Below, piece by piece: positions 35,774 to 44,278 of a DNA stretch of 64,000 bases (the stretch's first letter is position 1; each line of letters starts with the position of its first letter). The notes beneath the pieces are model-generated. The model was not told where the DNA came from. It did not search any database and saw only the letters and a program-made list of their open reading frames with translations. The stretch lies in NCBI RefSeq assembly GCF_014203355.1, contig NZ_JACHIR010000001.1, forward strand, positions 7,008,038 through 7,072,037, given 5' to 3'. This DNA comes from Kutzneria kofuensis (lineage in GTDB: Bacteria > Actinomycetota > Actinomycetes > Mycobacteriales > Pseudonocardiaceae). The translations under genes were made by a program, and so were the position numbers.

Positions 35774-37243
35774 CTAGCCGACCCGGCTGCGCAACAGCTT
35801 CTTGTCGGGCTTGCCGGCGTCGGTGAGCGGGATCGCGTCCACCACAGTGATCGCGGACGGCGCGTACTGCCGGCCCATGTGCTCGGTGACGTGCGCGCGC
35901 ACCGTCTCCAGGTCGAGTTCGGACCGCGGCACCAGGGCGGCGTGGACGTGCTCGGTGCCGTCGGAGTCCCGCACGCCGAAGACGGCCGCGGCGGCGATGG
36001 ACGGGTGGGTGAGCAGGACCGATTCGACCTCGGCCGGGTACACGTGCCCGCCGACGACGATGATCATGTCCTTGAGTCGGTCGGTGACGTGCAGGTAGCC
36101 GTCGGCGTCGAGGAAGCCGACGTCGCCGGTGTGCACCCAGCCGTCCCGCCAGACCTGGGCGGTCAGCTCGGGGTTGTTGAGGTAGCCGCGGGAGTCGCCG
36201 CTGGAGCGTTTGACGATCTCGCCGCTGCCGCCGGGCGGCACGTCCCGGCCGTCGGCGTCGACGATGCGGATCTCGACGCCGGGCAGCACCTTGCCGACGG
36301 TGCCCAGCAGTTCGGGCCGCGTGTGCTCCTGCGGCCCGAGCGCGCTGACCGCGCCGGCCTCGGTCTGGGCGTAGAACTGCGTGAACACGGGCCCGAAGGT
36401 CTCGACGGCCTCGGCCACCTTGACCGGAGACGACGAGGCGCCGCCGTAGATGACGGCGCGCAGGCTGGAGGTGTCGCGTGGCCGGCGGCGCTGCTCGTCG
36501 GTGAGCTGGTAGAGCAGCGCGGGCAGCAGCCACACGATGTTCACACGGTGCTTCTCGATGGCGTCGAGGGCCCTGGCCGGGTCGTAGCCGGCGTGGATGA
36601 CCATGCTGCCGCCGGCCGTGAGCACACCGTCGGCCATCATGCCGGCCAGGTGGGCGAGCGTGCTGCAGACCAGCATCACGCCGGGCAGGCGGGGCCGCTT
36701 CGGGTCGACCAGCCGCTCGGTGTACGGACCGTAGGGCAGCATGATGCCCTTGGGGTGGCCGGTGGTGCCGCCGGTGTGCCGAATGCAGAAGATGTCGTTG
36801 GCGGCCACGGGTTCCGGCGCGATGGGCGTGGTCGGGCCGGTCAGGTCCGCGAACGTCAGGACGTGCTTGATCGGGGCCCGCTCGGCGATGCGCGCCCCGC
36901 CGGCGGCGTGGGCGGCGTCGGTGATGAGCACGTCGGTCTCGACGTCCGCGGCGATCACGGCGAGGGTGTCGACGGCCATGCCCTCGTACAGCGAGACGAC
37001 GCGGGCGCCGAGCAGGTTGGTGGCGTAGCGGGCGGCCAGCACCTCGGCCCGGTTGCCGGACATGATCGACACGGTGGAGCCGCGGCGGATGCCCCGGTCG
37101 CGCAGCGCGTGGGCGTAGCGGTGGATGAGGTCGGTGAGCCCGGCGGCGGTGATCGTGCTGCCGTCGGGCTGGTGCACGGCGACCCTGTCCGGATCCGTGC
37201 CGATGCCGCTCAGCACGGCCTCTACGTAGTTCTGGTGGTCCAT
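35774..37243 (-). CDS. Acyl-CoA/AMP ligase
   Basis: 489 residues from ATG 37243. Adenylation motifs are complete: HTGGTTGHPKGI (P-loop, A3), YAQTE (A5), HTGDVGFL (A7), RLKDMIIVVGGHVYPAEVE (A8) and the A10 lysine in PLTDAGKPDKKLLR. It activates a carboxylic acid as an acyl-AMP and then as a CoA thioester; the acid is unknown. It is the last gene before the convergent GGDEF gene and stands alone, separated from the TenA-like gene by a strong terminator. Confidence 0.9.
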   Translation of the reverse strand: MDHQNYVEAVLSGIGTDPDRVAVHQPDGSTITAAGLTDLIHRYAHALRDRGIRRGSTVSIMSGNRAEVLAARYATNLLGARVVSLYEGMAVDTLAVIAADVETDVLITDAAHAAGGARIAERAPIKHVLTFADLTGPTTPIAPEPVAANDIFCIRHTGGTTGHPKGIMLPYGPYTERLVDPKRPRLPGVMLVCSTLAHLAGMMADGVLTAGGSMVIHAGYDPARALDAIEKHRVNIVWLLPALLYQLTDEQRRRPRDTSSLRAVIYGGASSSPVKVAEAVETFGPVFTQFYAQTEAGAVSALGPQEHTRPELLGTVGKVLPGVEIRIVDADGRDVPPGGSGEIVKRSSGDSRGYLNNPELTAQVWRDGWVHTGDVGFLDADGYLHVTDRLKDMIIVVGGHVYPAEVESVLLTHPSIAAAAVFGVRDSDGTEHVHAALVPRSELDLETVRAHVTEHMGRQYAPSAITVVDAIPLTDAGKPDKKLLRSRVG

Positions 37244-37305
37244 CGGCCCTGTCCCCCAGGCGTATCCATAGATGATGAATGCATTTCTGGACAGGGCTGA
37301 GCGTA

Positions 37306-37332
37306 ACGCCCCCGGCGGCGGGCCGGGGGCGT
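37306..37332 (-). terminator. Strong GC hairpin after TenA-like gene
   Basis: Perfect 11-base arms (ACGCCCCCGGC / GCCGGGGGCGT) with a 5-base loop, 33 bases past the TenA-like stop in its direction. No U-run follows, which is common in high-GC actinomycetes. Confidence 0.7.
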
Positions 37333-37364
37333 CGGATGGATCTTCGGCCTCTTCGGGTGCGCGG

Positions 37365-38021
37365 TCAGGCCAGCTCGGCCAGCGTGTTCCAGAACATCAG
37401 CTCGTAGCTCTGGATCAGCCGGCCGTACTCGAACGCGGCCTCGGTGCCGCGCCCGGCGTCCAGCCCGGCCTGCACGATGGCGATCGCCGGCTCGTCGCCG
37501 TCGGGCGCGGGCGCGGCGAAGAAGTCGAAGAACGAGCAGCCGTCGTCGTCGAAGCCGTAGTGCTGCCGCAGCCCGGCGGCGACCGCCTTGCAGTAGTTGC
37601 CCCACGCCGCGAAGTTCGCCACCACGGCCAGCGTGACGTCGGTCGGCTCGCCGTTCAGCGCCAGCCACGCCAGGTACGACGGGTACGCCTGGCAGCCGGC
37701 CAGCGGCTTGTAGTCGCGCAGGGCCTGCTCGTCCAGGCCCGCGGCGACGGCGAACTTGCGCAGGTTGTCCAGCGCCAGCCCCTCGCCGGCGGCCAGCCCG
37801 GAGAAGAACGCCCCGGCGGCCGGGTCGGCGCAGCGCGAGGCCAGCACGAGGAAGCTGCGCCAGTCGCTGACGATGATCCGGTGCTGCTCGGCGGCCAGCG
37901 CGGCGAGCGCTTTCCGCGAGGCCTTGCCGTCGGCGATCAGCGGCACCAGACGGTTCTCGTGCTCGCCCGGCGCCAGGTCCTTCCTAGCGTTCTCCAGCAG
38001 TTCGCGTGCCGAAGCGGTCAT
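37365..38021 (-). CDS. TenA/thiaminase-II-like protein
   Basis: 218 residues from ATG 38021, with GAGGGA about 10 bases upstream. It has the all-helical TenA/heme-oxygenase-like fold, with the C-terminal signature SYELMFWNTLAEL characteristic of TenA proteins, and a Cys in FAAWGNYCKAV near the place of the TenA nucleophile. True TenA releases the pyrimidine HMP from thiamin breakdown products. Here the substrate is unproven; it may act on a compound imported by the permease whose gene overlaps it by 38 bases. Confidence 0.75.
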   Translation of the reverse strand: MTASARELLENARKDLAPGEHENRLVPLIADGKASRKALAALAAEQHRIIVSDWRSFLVLASRCADPAAGAFFSGLAAGEGLALDNLRKFAVAAGLDEQALRDYKPLAGCQAYPSYLAWLALNGEPTDVTLAVVANFAAWGNYCKAVAAGLRQHYGFDDDGCSFFDFFAAPAPDGDEPAIAIVQAGLDAGRGTEAAFEYGRLIQSYELMFWNTLAELA

Positions 38022-39411
38022 CGCTGCGTGCTCCCTCAGTAGGCTGTCGGAGCCGCCGGCTGAAACCCAGCACGGCCGCGGCATTCGGCGTCCCGGCGAC
38101 GGCGGCGGCCAGTGCAGCGTAGATCAACCCGGCCAGCAGCCAGGTCTCGACCGGCACGATGCCGGCGCTCGGCGCGGCGTCCTGGCCGGGCAGCAGGCCG
38201 AGACCCCAGGCCCCGAACGCCACCGCCAGCACCACGGCCACCAGGCCGGGCCAGTTGGCCAGCGCCGACTCGCGCCACGTCGGCACCTCGTCCACCCGGC
38301 GCCTGCGCAGCAGGAACTGGTCCACGCACATCACCACGGTCATGCTCGGCAGCGCGATCGACGACCAGCTGGCGACCTTGTAGAAGCCGTCCTGCACGTC
38401 CGGGAACTGCCAGGTGAACACGGCGGCGATGACGGCCATCAGCAGGCAGGTGTGCCAGCGCTTCCAGCCCGGGACGGCGCCGAGCACGTTCTGGCCGCCG
38501 TTGATCATCTCGTAGTAGTTGCCGTCGTTGATCGCGACGATCAGCACCGTGGCCACGATGCCGCCCAGCCACAGCGCGCCGAACAGGGAGTACTCGACGG
38601 TGTAGTGGAAGGCGGGGCCGAAGTCGTACTGGCCGGCCCCGGACAGCTGCGCCATCATCCAGCCGCCGGCCACGAACAGCACCAGCCCCACGGCGAAGGC
38701 GATGCCGAACGCCGGCGCGGGCCAGAGGAACTTCGGCCTGCCGTAGCGCCAGGTGTCGGGCTCGTTGCCCCACATCACGGAGCCGATGGCGACCCCGACG
38801 CCGGTCAGGAACGGCAGCTCCGCGGTCGGTTTCGGCTGCGCCGACAGGGCGTCGTCCGGCATCGTGCCGATGCCCTTGACCACCAGGTAGAGCACCCAGA
38901 CGATCATCAGCGGCGCGGCGACCCAGCGGGCGAAGGCGGCGATTCCCTTGAAGCCGAACAGGTTGTTGGCGATGCCGAGCACCGCCAGGACCACGCTGAC
39001 CACGACGACGTGACCCCAGCCGTAGAGGCCGTCGAACAGGGTGGCCAGCAGGTTGAACGCGAACGCCGTCCAGCCGGCGGCGACGCCCACCAGCAGCAGG
39101 CTGACCAGGGCGGAGCCGACCTTGCCGAGGATGGAGCGGGTGAGCAGCGCGTGCGTCTGGCCGGTGGTGGAGCCCAGGTAGGCGGCCGGCAGCGCGTAGA
39201 GGAAGTAGGCCACGGCGCCGATCGCGCCGGCGGCGATCGCCTGCGGCAGCGAGTAACCCGCGTCGTGGTACTGGAAGCCCAGGAACAGGTAGGTGAATCC
39301 GGCGGCGAGCGTCACCCACAGGGCGACGAAGTGGTAGCGCGACCGGCGCTCGTCGGCCGGCACGATCCCGGCCGCGCCGGTCGAATAGTCGTGATCCGCA
39401 GTGTCAGCCAC
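37984..39411 (-). CDS. NCS1-family permease (nucleobase or pyrimidine)
   Basis: 475 residues from GTG 39411, with GAGAGGG 7 bases upstream. About twelve membrane helices; MWGNEPDTWRYGRPKF and AINDGNYYEMINGGQNVLG are in the places of substrate-site motifs of nucleobase-cation symporters. The downstream overlap with a TenA-like gene suggests uptake of a thiamin-related pyrimidine (CytX-like) rather than cytosine, but that is inference. No TPP riboswitch motif was found in the leader. Confidence 0.85.
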   Translation of the reverse strand: MADTADHDYSTGAAGIVPADERRSRYHFVALWVTLAAGFTYLFLGFQYHDAGYSLPQAIAAGAIGAVAYFLYALPAAYLGSTTGQTHALLTRSILGKVGSALVSLLLVGVAAGWTAFAFNLLATLFDGLYGWGHVVVVSVVLAVLGIANNLFGFKGIAAFARWVAAPLMIVWVLYLVVKGIGTMPDDALSAQPKPTAELPFLTGVGVAIGSVMWGNEPDTWRYGRPKFLWPAPAFGIAFAVGLVLFVAGGWMMAQLSGAGQYDFGPAFHYTVEYSLFGALWLGGIVATVLIVAINDGNYYEMINGGQNVLGAVPGWKRWHTCLLMAVIAAVFTWQFPDVQDGFYKVASWSSIALPSMTVVMCVDQFLLRRRRVDEVPTWRESALANWPGLVAVVLAVAFGAWGLGLLPGQDAAPSAGIVPVETWLLAGLIYAALAAAVAGTPNAAAVLGFSRRLRQPTEGARSDDRFGTRTAGER

Positions 39412-39491
39412 CAGCGTGCCCTCTCCCAGTGCTCACAGTGTTGGGAAAGCTACTACACGCAGCGTGAGGACTGACCCGTCGCCAGGGGCAA

Positions 39492-39530
39492 GGCTCTTAA
39501 CCCGAAGAGCCCAAAGTTGATCACTTTGGG
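39492..39530. promoter_or_regulatory. Two abutting inverted repeats between PucR-like and permease genes
   Basis: 39492-39511 has arms GGCTCTT/AAGAGCC around 6 bases, and 39510-39530 has arms CCCAAAGT/ACTTTGGG around 5 bases. Both are perfect and share two bases. They lie 43 bases or more past the PucR-like stop and about 80-120 bases upstream of the permease start, so they could be a terminator, an operator, or alternative leader hairpins. Confidence 0.55.
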
Positions 39531-39572
39531 CAGCCGGATTGCCCGTGTGTACCCCCGAACCGGTGAGAACGG

Positions 39573-40586
39573 TCAGCCGGCGGAGTCCCGCAGCCGCCGC
39601 AGTGACAGTGCCAGCGCCAGCCGGAACCGGCCGATCGGCGTGTCCACGGCGAAGCCCAGCCCCGACTCCGCGCGGGCCAGCCGGGGCGCGATCGAGCTGT
39701 GGTGGCGGTGCACCAGCGCCGCCGCCTTGCGTACGGAATCCGTCGCGACGACCGCCGTCAGCACGTCCAGCGTGTCCTGGCCACCGGGCTCGGCGGCCAG
39801 GCGGTCCAGCGCCTGCACGTCCGGGATCGCACGGATGTCGGAGGTGTGGAGCTGCTGGGCGATCGGGCCGAGCGCGCCGAGATCGTCCCACTCGATGGAG
39901 TCGATCACGCCCGGCGCGGTGAACCGGGCGGCGACCGTCGCCGCCCGCCACGACTGCGGGGCGCGCATCGCCGGCTGCACCGGGCCGACGCCGATCGGGT
40001 GTCCGGTTGGGACGGTGGCGTCCGCGGGCGAGAGAACCGCGTGCAGGCTGCCGATCGCCGCCTGCGGGCCGGGCGGGTCGGGCAGCGGGCCGTCCAGCAC
40101 CGCCAGCACGCGGATCGGCGTCAGCGGGGAGAAACCCAGCAGGTGCAAGGCCCGTGACCGCTCCGCGTCCCCGGCGGAGGCCGAGATCGCCAGCTCGACC
40201 AGCGCCGGATCGTCCAAACCGGACAATTTCGCCCGGGTCTCGCCGAGCAGCACCGCCGCCGCGATCGCGAACCGCTCCAGCACGATCTCGTCCAGCGGCA
40301 GCGGATCGCCGCCGCGCTCCAGCCAGACCCGGCCGCCGTCCACCTCACGGCTCAGGGCCGGCGGCGGGGCCGCCGCCAGCGACGTGCCGTTGGCGTCCAT
40401 CCGCAGCCACACGCCCGTTTCCGGCACGCTCAGGCCGGCTGGGCACTCCGCCAGCTGCGCCGTGCTGGCCACCAGCCGCTCCAGTCCGACGTGCTGGGCG
40501 ACCAGGACGTCGAAGAAGCTGATCACCCGCACCGCGCTGGCCGCGTCGGAATCCAGCGCGGACAGGCGAAGCAGCAGGCCCCTCAT
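39573..40586 (-). CDS. PucR-like transcription regulator
   Basis: 337 residues from ATG 40586; no good ribosome site was found. The N-terminal two thirds show no enzyme motif. The C-terminus (LDVLTAVVATDSVRKAAALVH through PIGRFRLALALSLRRLRD) matches the PucR/CdaR helix-turn-helix domain, in which a divided region switches metabolic genes on. Its position upstream of the NCS1/TenA genes, on the same strand, suggests control of that pair. It is divergent from an esterase gene. Confidence 0.75.
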   Translation of the reverse strand: MRGLLLRLSALDSDAASAVRVISFFDVLVAQHVGLERLVASTAQLAECPAGLSVPETGVWLRMDANGTSLAAAPPPALSREVDGGRVWLERGGDPLPLDEIVLERFAIAAAVLLGETRAKLSGLDDPALVELAISASAGDAERSRALHLLGFSPLTPIRVLAVLDGPLPDPPGPQAAIGSLHAVLSPADATVPTGHPIGVGPVQPAMRAPQSWRAATVAARFTAPGVIDSIEWDDLGALGPIAQQLHTSDIRAIPDVQALDRLAAEPGGQDTLDVLTAVVATDSVRKAAALVHRHHSSIAPRLARAESGLGFAVDTPIGRFRLALALSLRRLRDSAG

Positions 40587-40652
40587 GCCGTCGACATTAC
40601 CCGCGTGACCGGCGGCGACGGGTCCCGACGGACAAACGCCGACCGTGCCAGC

Positions 40653-40694
40653 CAGTTGTCGGGTTCGAGGCGGCCAACCCGCGACAGTTGTCGG
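40653..40694. promoter_or_regulatory. Direct repeats in divergent PucR-like/esterase promoter
   Basis: CAGTTGTCGG occurs at 40653-40662 and again at 40685-40694 (32 bases apart, about three helical turns), flanking GGGTT...AACCC. The tandem layout is suggestive of an operator for the PucR-like regulator or another protein. Confidence 0.4.
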
Positions 40695-40730
40695 TTGGGA
40701 AGTCACGCCGGGAGCGGCACGCTAGGTGTC

Positions 40731-41663
40731 ATGACTTACGCCTTCGATCCCGAACTGTTGCCGTGGCTGACGATGCTGCCCCAGGGTGTGGGCTTCGACG
40801 ACGTCCAGGCCACGCGGGCCCGGATGGCGTCGATGCGTGAGCACTTCCCCACGTACGAGCCGGAGAACCCGGTCACGGTCGAGGAGATGCTCATCCCCGG
40901 CCCGGTCGGCGCCCCCGATGTGCGGGTGCGGGTCTACACGCCGACCTCCGTGCCCGCCCCGCGGGCCGCCTACGTCTCCATCCACGGCGGCGGCTTCGCC
41001 ATCGGCGATCTCGACCAGGACGCGTCGGTCTCGTTCGAGATCGCCGACAAGGTCGGCGCCGTCGTCGTGTCCGTCGACTACCGGCTCGCGCCCGAGCACC
41101 CGTACCCCGCCGGCCTGGAGGACTGCTACGCCGCCCTGGAGTGGACCGCCGCCAAGGCGTCCGAACTCGGCGTCGACACCGCGCGCATCGGCATCGGCGG
41201 GGACAGCGCCGGCGGCGGAATCGCCGCCGGCCTCGCCCTGCTCGCCCGTGACCGCGGCGGGCCGGCGATCAAGTTCCAGTACCTCGGCATCCCCGAGCTC
41301 GACGACCGGCTGGAGACGCCGTCCATGACCGCGTTCGTCGACACGCCGCTGTGGAACCGGCCCAACGCCATCCTCAGCTGGAAGTACTACCTCGGCGACC
41401 GGCCCGCCGACCACTACGCCGCGCCCGCCCGCGCCGAGGACCTCACCGGCCTGCCGCCGGCGTACGTCTCCGTGTGCGAGTTCGACCCGCTGCGCGACGA
41501 GGGGCTCACCTACGCCTACCGCCTCATCCAGGCCGGCGTGGCCACCGAGCTGCACCACTACCCCGGCACCTTCCACGGCTCCGCCATGGTCCACTCGGCC
41601 GCCGTCAGCAAGCGCATGGCCACCGAGCGCATCGACGCCGTCCGCCGGGGCCTGACCGCCTGA
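40731..41663 (+). CDS. Alpha/beta hydrolase, HSL family
   Basis: 310 residues from ATG 40731. The oxyanion motif is HGGGFAIG, the nucleophile elbow GGDSAGGG, the acid Asp in CEFDPLRDEG and the His in GTFHGSAM, which together define the hormone-sensitive-lipase (esterase family IV) group. It should hydrolyse short-chain esters in the cytoplasm. No signal peptide. A strong hairpin follows the stop codon. Confidence 0.93.
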   Translation: MTYAFDPELLPWLTMLPQGVGFDDVQATRARMASMREHFPTYEPENPVTVEEMLIPGPVGAPDVRVRVYTPTSVPAPRAAYVSIHGGGFAIGDLDQDASVSFEIADKVGAVVVSVDYRLAPEHPYPAGLEDCYAALEWTAAKASELGVDTARIGIGGDSAGGGIAAGLALLARDRGGPAIKFQYLGIPELDDRLETPSMTAFVDTPLWNRPNAILSWKYYLGDRPADHYAAPARAEDLTGLPPAYVSVCEFDPLRDEGLTYAYRLIQAGVATELHHYPGTFHGSAMVHSAAVSKRMATERIDAVRRGLTA

Positions 41664-41667
41664 GCCC

Positions 41668-41695
41668 GGTGGGGAGGGCTCAGTCCCTCCCCACC
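41668..41695. terminator. Bidirectional terminator hairpin
   Basis: Perfect 11-base arms (GGTGGGGAGGG / CCCTCCCCACC) with a CTCAGT loop, between two convergent genes and covering the last codons of the minus-strand one. It probably ends both transcripts. Confidence 0.75.
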
Positions 41696-42060
41696 ACTTC
41701 GAAGTGGCCCAGGTTGCAGACGTGAGGCGCGTCGGTGATGTCCTTGAACCAGTCCGGTAGCGTCAACCGTTCCCCGCTGGCGCGTTCGTCCAACTCCAGC
41801 GCCACCTGGAGCACGCCGCGCACCATCGCGTGCATGTGCCACGAGCCGTTGACCTCCCGCAGGTGATGGAACGCCGCGAGCAGGAAGTCCCGCAGCACCG
41901 GCGGGTCGATCCGCACCTCGTCCCAGCCCGTGTCCACCACCCCGCTCGGCTGCTGGATCACGTACTTCTCCAGCAGCGCGATCTGTCCGCAGAACATCTG
42001 CGAGGTCCCCTGCGCCTTGGACCAGACCTCGCGACCGTCCACTGTGAACAACTTGCCCAC
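41680..42060 (-). CDS. Small protein of unknown function
   Basis: 126 residues. GTG 42060 is preferred over ATG 42087 because GAGGGGG lies 5 bases upstream. The protein is soluble, with a short beta hairpin start (GKLFTVDGREVWSK) and a helical middle (PVLRDFLLAAFHHLREVNG), and ends in HVCNLGHFEVVGRD with one Cys and two His. I do not recognise a family. It is divergent from the NCS1/yeg-like operon, with a strong inverted repeat between them. Confidence 0.65.
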   Translation of the reverse strand: MGKLFTVDGREVWSKAQGTSQMFCGQIALLEKYVIQQPSGVVDTGWDEVRIDPPVLRDFLLAAFHHLREVNGSWHMHAMVRGVLQVALELDERASGERLTLPDWFKDITDAPHVCNLGHFEVVGRD

Positions 42061-42143
42061 GTGTGCCCCCTCGTTGACCGGGGGCAATGGTAGCCGGGCC
42101 GGCCTGCGTCGGCCGGCGAATTTCTGGCGTGCCGATCACGCCC

Positions 42144-42169
42144 GTTGCGACCCGGTCTCGGGTCGCAAC
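42144..42169. promoter_or_regulatory. Perfect 10-bp inverted repeat, candidate operator
   Basis: GTTGCGACCC and GGGTCGCAAC flank a 6-base spacer, between the divergent small unknown gene and the NCS1 permease. The long perfect arms fit an operator for a dimeric regulator. Confidence 0.6.
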
Positions 42170-42261
42170 CGGTTCCGGCTGGTCGAACGGGAAGGTTCCT
42201 CGGGTCAGGCGGTCCGGGGCGGTGTTGCCGGGTGGGGTGGGCGGGCGTAGGGTCCGGGCGA

Positions 42262-42280
42262 CTGGACAGGTCTGGACAGG
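42262..42280 (+). promoter_or_regulatory. Tandem repeat just upstream of permease operon
   Basis: CTGGACAGG is repeated 10 bases apart (42262-42270 and 42272-42280), 17 bases before the NCS1 start and next to its AGAGGAG ribosome site. It may be a site for the GntR regulator encoded two genes on. Confidence 0.45.
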
Positions 42281-42296
42281 ATCAGAGGAGTCGCGG

Positions 42297-43748
42297 ATGG
42301 CCTCCGGTGCGGACTCGGCCGCCCTCCAGGTGGAGGCCAACGGCATCAACGTGATCGGCGACGACGAGCGGAAGGGCACGCCGAGACAGCTGTTCTGGCC
42401 GTGGTTCGGGGCCAACGTCTCGGTGCTGGGGCTGAGCTACGGCTCGTTCACGCTGGGCTTCGGCATCTCGTTCTGGCAGGCGGCGATCGCCGGCGTGGTG
42501 GGCATCGTGTTCTCCTTCCTGCTCTGCGGCTTCGTCGCGGTGGCGGGCAAGCGCGGCTCGGCCCCGACGATGATCCTGAGCCGGGCGGCGTTCGGCGTCC
42601 GCGGCAACTGGGTGGCGACGGCGATCTCCTGGGTGCTGACGGTGGGCTGGGAGACCGTGCTGACGGTGCTGGCCACGCTGGCCACGGCGACGGTGTTCAC
42701 GCAGCTCGGCTGGGGTGGCGGCCCGGTGGTGAAGATCCTCGCGCTGCTGGTGGTGGCGGTGCTGACGATCGGCGGCGGCGTCATGGGCTTCGACCTGATC
42801 ATGCGCATGCAGACCGTGATCACGATCGTCACGGCCGTGCTGACGGTGGTGTTCATCGCCTTCGTGATCCCGCACATCGACTGGGCGAAGGTCGCAAGCA
42901 TCCCGGCCGGGTCGACAGGCAGCGTGGTCGGTGCGCTGGTGTTCCTGATGACGGGCTTCGGCCTGGGCTGGGTGAACGCGGCGGCGGACTACTCCCGTTA
43001 CCTGCCAAGGAGTTCCTCCAGCCGGGCGGTGATCGGCTGGACGACGTTCGGCTCGGCGCTGGCCCCGGTGGTGCTGCTGGTGATGGGCCTGCTGCTGGCG
43101 GGGTCGTCGCCGGACCTGAACAAGGCCATCGCCGCCGACCCGATCGGCGCGCTGGCCAGCGTGCTGCCCACCTGGTACCTGGTGCCGTTCGTCATCGTCG
43201 CCGTGCTCGGCCTGGTCGGCGGCGCGGTGCTGAACATCTACTCCTCGGGCCTGGCGCTGCTGGCGGCCGGCCTGAAGACGCCGCGGTTCGTGGCCGCGCT
43301 GATCGACGGCACGATCATCGTTCTCGGCACGATCTACGTGGCCTTCTTCGCCGACGACTTCCTCGGCCCGTTCCAGGGCTTCCTGATCACACTGGGCACG
43401 CCGATCGCGGCCTGGTGCGGCGTGATGCTGGCGGACATCGCCTCCCGCCGCAACGGTTACGCCGAGCCCGACCTGTACGACCCGAACGGCCGCTACGGCA
43501 GCGTGCGCTGGCTCGCGGTCGGCATCATCGTGGTGTCCACAGTGGTCGGCTGGGGCCTGGTCACGAACACGTACGCGGAGTGGCTGTCCTGGCAGGGATA
43601 CCTGCTCGGCCCGCTCGGTCTCGGCGGCCGTGACGGGGCGTGGGCGGCGGCGAACCTGGGCGTGCTGGCGGCGCTGGTGATCGCGTTCGTCGCCACGTGG
43701 GCGTTGCAGCGGTCCCGGGTTCGCGCCCAGGAGCTGGTGACCGTATGA
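42297..43748 (+). CDS. NCS1-family purine/cytosine permease
   Basis: 483 residues from ATG 42297 (AGAGGAG 6 bases upstream). About twelve helices; WPWFGANVSVLGLSYGSF and GFGLGWVNAAADYSRYLP are hallmarks of the cytosine/purine permease branch. It heads a tightly coupled operon with a cysteine hydrolase, a GntR regulator, an ADP-ribosylglycohydrolase and a PfkB kinase. In E. coli the equivalent neighbours (yegU, yegV, yegW) come with YegT, an MFS nucleoside transporter, so this NCS1 protein probably imports a nucleobase or nucleoside. Confidence 0.9.
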   Translation: MASGADSAALQVEANGINVIGDDERKGTPRQLFWPWFGANVSVLGLSYGSFTLGFGISFWQAAIAGVVGIVFSFLLCGFVAVAGKRGSAPTMILSRAAFGVRGNWVATAISWVLTVGWETVLTVLATLATATVFTQLGWGGGPVVKILALLVVAVLTIGGGVMGFDLIMRMQTVITIVTAVLTVVFIAFVIPHIDWAKVASIPAGSTGSVVGALVFLMTGFGLGWVNAAADYSRYLPRSSSSRAVIGWTTFGSALAPVVLLVMGLLLAGSSPDLNKAIAADPIGALASVLPTWYLVPFVIVAVLGLVGGAVLNIYSSGLALLAAGLKTPRFVAALIDGTIIVLGTIYVAFFADDFLGPFQGFLITLGTPIAAWCGVMLADIASRRNGYAEPDLYDPNGRYGSVRWLAVGIIVVSTVVGWGLVTNTYAEWLSWQGYLLGPLGLGGRDGAWAAANLGVLAALVIAFVATWALQRSRVRAQELVTV

Positions 43749-44278
43749 GGGCTCACCTCGCGGTGATCGACATGCAGAACGTGTTCGCGAACCCGCAGAG
43801 CCTGTGGTTCACCCCCGGTTTCGCGGACATCGTGGCCCCGGTCCACAAGCTGGTGGCGGCGTTCCAGGACGTCACGTTCACGCGGTTCGTCGCGCCGGAG
43901 GAGCCGATCGGCGCGTGGCGGCTGTACTACGAGCGCTGGCCGTTCGCGCTGCAGCCGCCGGACGCCGAGCTCTACCAGCTGGCCGGCGGCTTCCAAGGCT
44001 CCACAGTGGACGAAACTACCTTCGGCAAATGGGGACCGGCGCTGGCCAAGCGCGTCGGCGACGTCGACGTGTTGGTGTTGGCCGGTGTGGCGACGGACTG
44101 CTGCGTGCTGTCGACGGCGTTGGCCGCGGCGGACGCGGGCATGGTGACCTGGATCGTGGCGGACGCCTGCGCGGGCATGAACGACGAGGCGCACGAGCGT
44201 GCGCTGGACATCGCCCGCGGCTACAGCCCGCACATCGAGGTCAAGACGCTGGACGAGGTGCTGACGTGCTGCGCCTGA
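43745..44278 (+). CDS. Isochorismatase-family cysteine hydrolase
   Basis: 177 residues from ATG 43745, overlapping the permease stop as ATGA. The Asp of VIDMQN, the Lys region GKWGPAL and the nucleophile Cys in GVATDCCVLSTA form the expected triad. The family cleaves C-N or C-O bonds (nicotinamidase, ureidoacrylate or biuret-type amidases). Next to a nucleobase permease, an amide from pyrimidine or purine breakdown is a reasonable substrate; that is inference. The E. coli yegTUVW operon has no such gene. Confidence 0.88.
   Translation: MRAHLAVIDMQNVFANPQSLWFTPGFADIVAPVHKLVAAFQDVTFTRFVAPEEPIGAWRLYYERWPFALQPPDAELYQLAGGFQGSTVDETTFGKWGPALAKRVGDVDVLVLAGVATDCCVLSTALAAADAGMVTWIVADACAGMNDEAHERALDIARGYSPHIEVKTLDEVLTCCA

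Noticed and set aside
39412-39572. TPP riboswitch before the NCS1/TenA genes
   Set aside because: The conserved CTGAGA and ACCTGATC-type blocks were looked for on the minus strand and not found; only hairpins of other sequence are present.
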